Assembly (NCBI GenBank): GCA_938040725.1
Contig: CALHZX010000131.1
Span: 1 to 7,008 of the forward strand
DNA: 7,008 bases
From: an uncultured Actinomyces sp.
GTDB taxonomy: Bacteria > Actinomycetota > Actinomycetes > Actinomycetales > Actinomycetaceae
Direction: 5' to 3'
Shown here: piece after piece, positions 5,882-7,008 of the stretch
Layout of the letters: every line of letters begins with the position of its first letter
Position numbering within the stretch: position 1 is the first letter of the stretch
The notes under the pieces: generated by a model
Told to the model about the DNA's origin: nothing
Seen by the model: the letters and a program-made list of their open reading frames with translations, nothing else
Database searches by the model: none
Position numbers and translations under genes: made by a program

Positions 5882-7008
5882 TCAGGACCACTGTTCCTCG
5901 GGACGACCCGGGGCGGCCCACAGGGTGTGGAAGACACCCTCCTTGTCGACCCGGTGGTATGTGTGCGAGCCGAAGAAGTCGCGCTGGCCCTGGATGAGGG
6001 CAGCCGGCAGGCGCGTCGCCCGGATCTGGTCGAAGTAGGCCAGGGACGAGGCGAACACGGGGATCGGAACGCCGGCGAGAGCAGCCTGGGCCACGACGCG
6101 GCGCAGCGCGGGCGTGCACTCCTGGAAGCGGGTCGCGAACGGCTCGGCGGCCAGCAGCAGCGGCAGGTCGGGGTCGGCCTCGTAGGCGCGGGTGATGTCG
6201 TCGAGGAAGGCCGCGCGGATGATGCAGCCCGCGCGCCAGATGCGAGCCAGGGCGCCCTTGTCGATGCCCCATTCGTACTCGGCAGCCCCGGCCTCGATCT
6301 CGTCGAAGCCCTGCGAGTAGGCGACGATCTTGGAGGCAAAAAGCGCCTGGCGCACGTCCTCAATGAAGGCAGCCCGGGCCTCGTCCGACTCGATGACGAG
6401 CGCGGTGGCGTTGCCCGCGAGCGCCTGGCCGGCCGCACGCTGGGCGGGCTCGGAGGACGCTCCGCGCGCGAAGGTTGCCTCGCCGATCGCGGTGACGGGG
6501 ACGGCCAGGTCGAGGGCGGTCTGCACCGTCCACTTGCCGGTGCCCTTCTGGGAGGCGGCGTCCACGATGAGATCGACGAGGGGCTTTCCGGTCTCGGCGT
6601 CCACCTGGCGCAGGACCTCGACGGTGATCTCCATGAGGTAGGAGTTGAGCTCGCCCTCGTTCCAGGCGGCGAAGATGTCGGCGATCTCGGCGGGAGTGGC
6701 GCCCAGGCCCTCGCGCAGGAGGGTGTAGGCCTCGGCGATGACCTGCATGTCCGCGTACTCGATGCCGTTGTGCACCATCTTCACGAAGTGGCCGGCGCCG
6801 TTCGCGCCGATGTAGGTGCAGCAGGGCACGTCGTCGTAGGTGCCGGCGATCGCCTCGAACATGGGGCCGAGGCGGTCGTACGAGGCCGGGGTGCCGCCGG
6901 GCATGATGGAGGGACCCCACAGGGCGCCCTCCTCGCCGCCGGAGACGCCCGCTCCCACGAAGTGCAGGCCGCGCTCGGCCGCCCACTTCTCGCGGCGGAT
7001 CGTGTCGG
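5882..7008 (-). CDS. gnd: 6-phosphogluconate dehydrogenase, decarboxylating (5' part beyond window)
   Basis: This cytoplasmic enzyme of the oxidative pentose phosphate pathway converts 6-phosphogluconate and NADP+ to ribulose 5-phosphate, CO2 and NADPH. About 375 residues are visible and the frame is open to the window edge, beginning DTIRREKWAAERGLHFVGAG; an apparent GTG start at 6958 is just the Val of FVGAGVSGG. Landmarks are GVSGGEEGALWGPSIMPGG, the active-site segment GHFVKMVHNGIEYADMQ with the catalytic Lys and the conserved His-Asn, the KGTGKWT segment, and the C-terminal RDFFGSHTYHRVD, which in the dimeric family reaches into the partner's active site. It ends EEQWS then TGA. The family is usually about 470-490 residues, so roughly the first 100, with the NADP-binding Rossmann motif, are outside. 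It is intact as far as seen and has the base composition of the core genome. Confidence 0.97.
   Translation of the reverse strand, partial: DTIRREKWAAERGLHFVGAGVSGGEEGALWGPSIMPGGTPASYDRLGPMFEAIAGTYDDVPCCTYIGANGAGHFVKMVHNGIEYADMQVIAEAYTLLREGLGATPAEIADIFAAWNEGELNSYLMEITVEVLRQVDAETGKPLVDLIVDAASQKGTGKWTVQTALDLAVPVTAIGEATFARGASSEPAQRAAGQALAGNATALVIESDEARAAFIEDVRQALFASKIVAYSQGFDEIEAGAAEYEWGIDKGALARIWRAGCIIRAAFLDDITRAYEADPDLPLLLAAEPFATRFQECTPALRRVVAQAALAGVPIPVFASSLAYFDQIRATRLPAALIQGQRDFFGSHTYHRVDKEGVFHTLWAAPGRPEEQWS

Noticed and set aside
3781..5997. 738-codon open frame on the plus strand opposite the penicillin-binding protein gene
   Set aside because: It is the antisense frame of a G+C-rich gene whose minus-strand product has all class A PBP motifs; the plus-strand product is Arg/Val/Gly-rich with no recognisable domain.
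6956..6958. GTG as the start of gnd
   Set aside because: The frame stays open and family-like upstream to the window edge (DTIRREKWAAERGLHF), so this codon is an internal Val.
5857..6986. Long minus-strand frames rich in Arg/Pro/Ser alongside gnd
   Set aside because: They are alternative frames of gnd; only the frame ending at 5882 shows 6-phosphogluconate dehydrogenase motifs.
1..7008. CRISPR array, tRNA or rRNA genes
   Set aside because: No regularly spaced repeats of CRISPR length and no cloverleaf or rRNA-like sequence seen on either strand; the only periodic repeat is the coding tail of the PBP gene.

Overview
The window looks like a piece of a high-G+C Actinomycetota chromosome, most like the Actinomyces/Schaalia group. 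The two right-hand genes are strongly G+C-rich (a hand-counted 60-base sample in gnd gave 46/60 G+C). The penicillin-binding protein has the Ala/Lys-rich cytoplasmic head and Pro/Thr then Asn/Gly-rich tail common in these bacteria. The genus is an inference.

Layout from left to right. Bases 1-590 hold a decayed ISL3-family transposase: the C-terminal part of the protein can be read across three frames, ending at 580. Bases 591-692 are featureless. A good sigma70-type promoter at 693-720 (TTGACT, 16 bp, TACGAT) then drives a three-gene forward cassette: a 71-aa protein of unknown function (795-1010), a dGTPase-like HD-domain dNTP triphosphohydrolase (1003-2517), and a CYTH/triphosphate tunnel metalloenzyme protein (2558-3232). 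The cassette is visibly poorer in G+C than the right-hand genes (hand-counted 60-base samples: 27/60 in the HD gene, 22/60 in the CYTH gene) and uses TTA and ATA codons that G+C-rich actinobacterial genes usually avoid. A 179-bp convergent intergenic region follows, dense in inverted repeats. Beyond it two housekeeping genes lie on the minus strand: a bifunctional class A penicillin-binding protein (3412-5739) and the C-terminal three quarters of 6-phosphogluconate dehydrogenase (5882 to the window edge).

The part most worth attention is the cassette. Known dGTPase-family enzymes cut a dNTP into deoxynucleoside plus inorganic tripolyphosphate, and several CYTH/TTM proteins hydrolyse tripolyphosphate. 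Encoded together from one promoter, next to an insertion-sequence relic and with foreign-looking composition, they could form a two-step nucleotide-depletion module. A role in phage defence would fit the known anti-phage activity of some dGTPases, but this is a hypothesis and nothing in the sequence proves it. The right-hand genes are ordinary: cell-wall synthesis and the oxidative pentose phosphate pathway.
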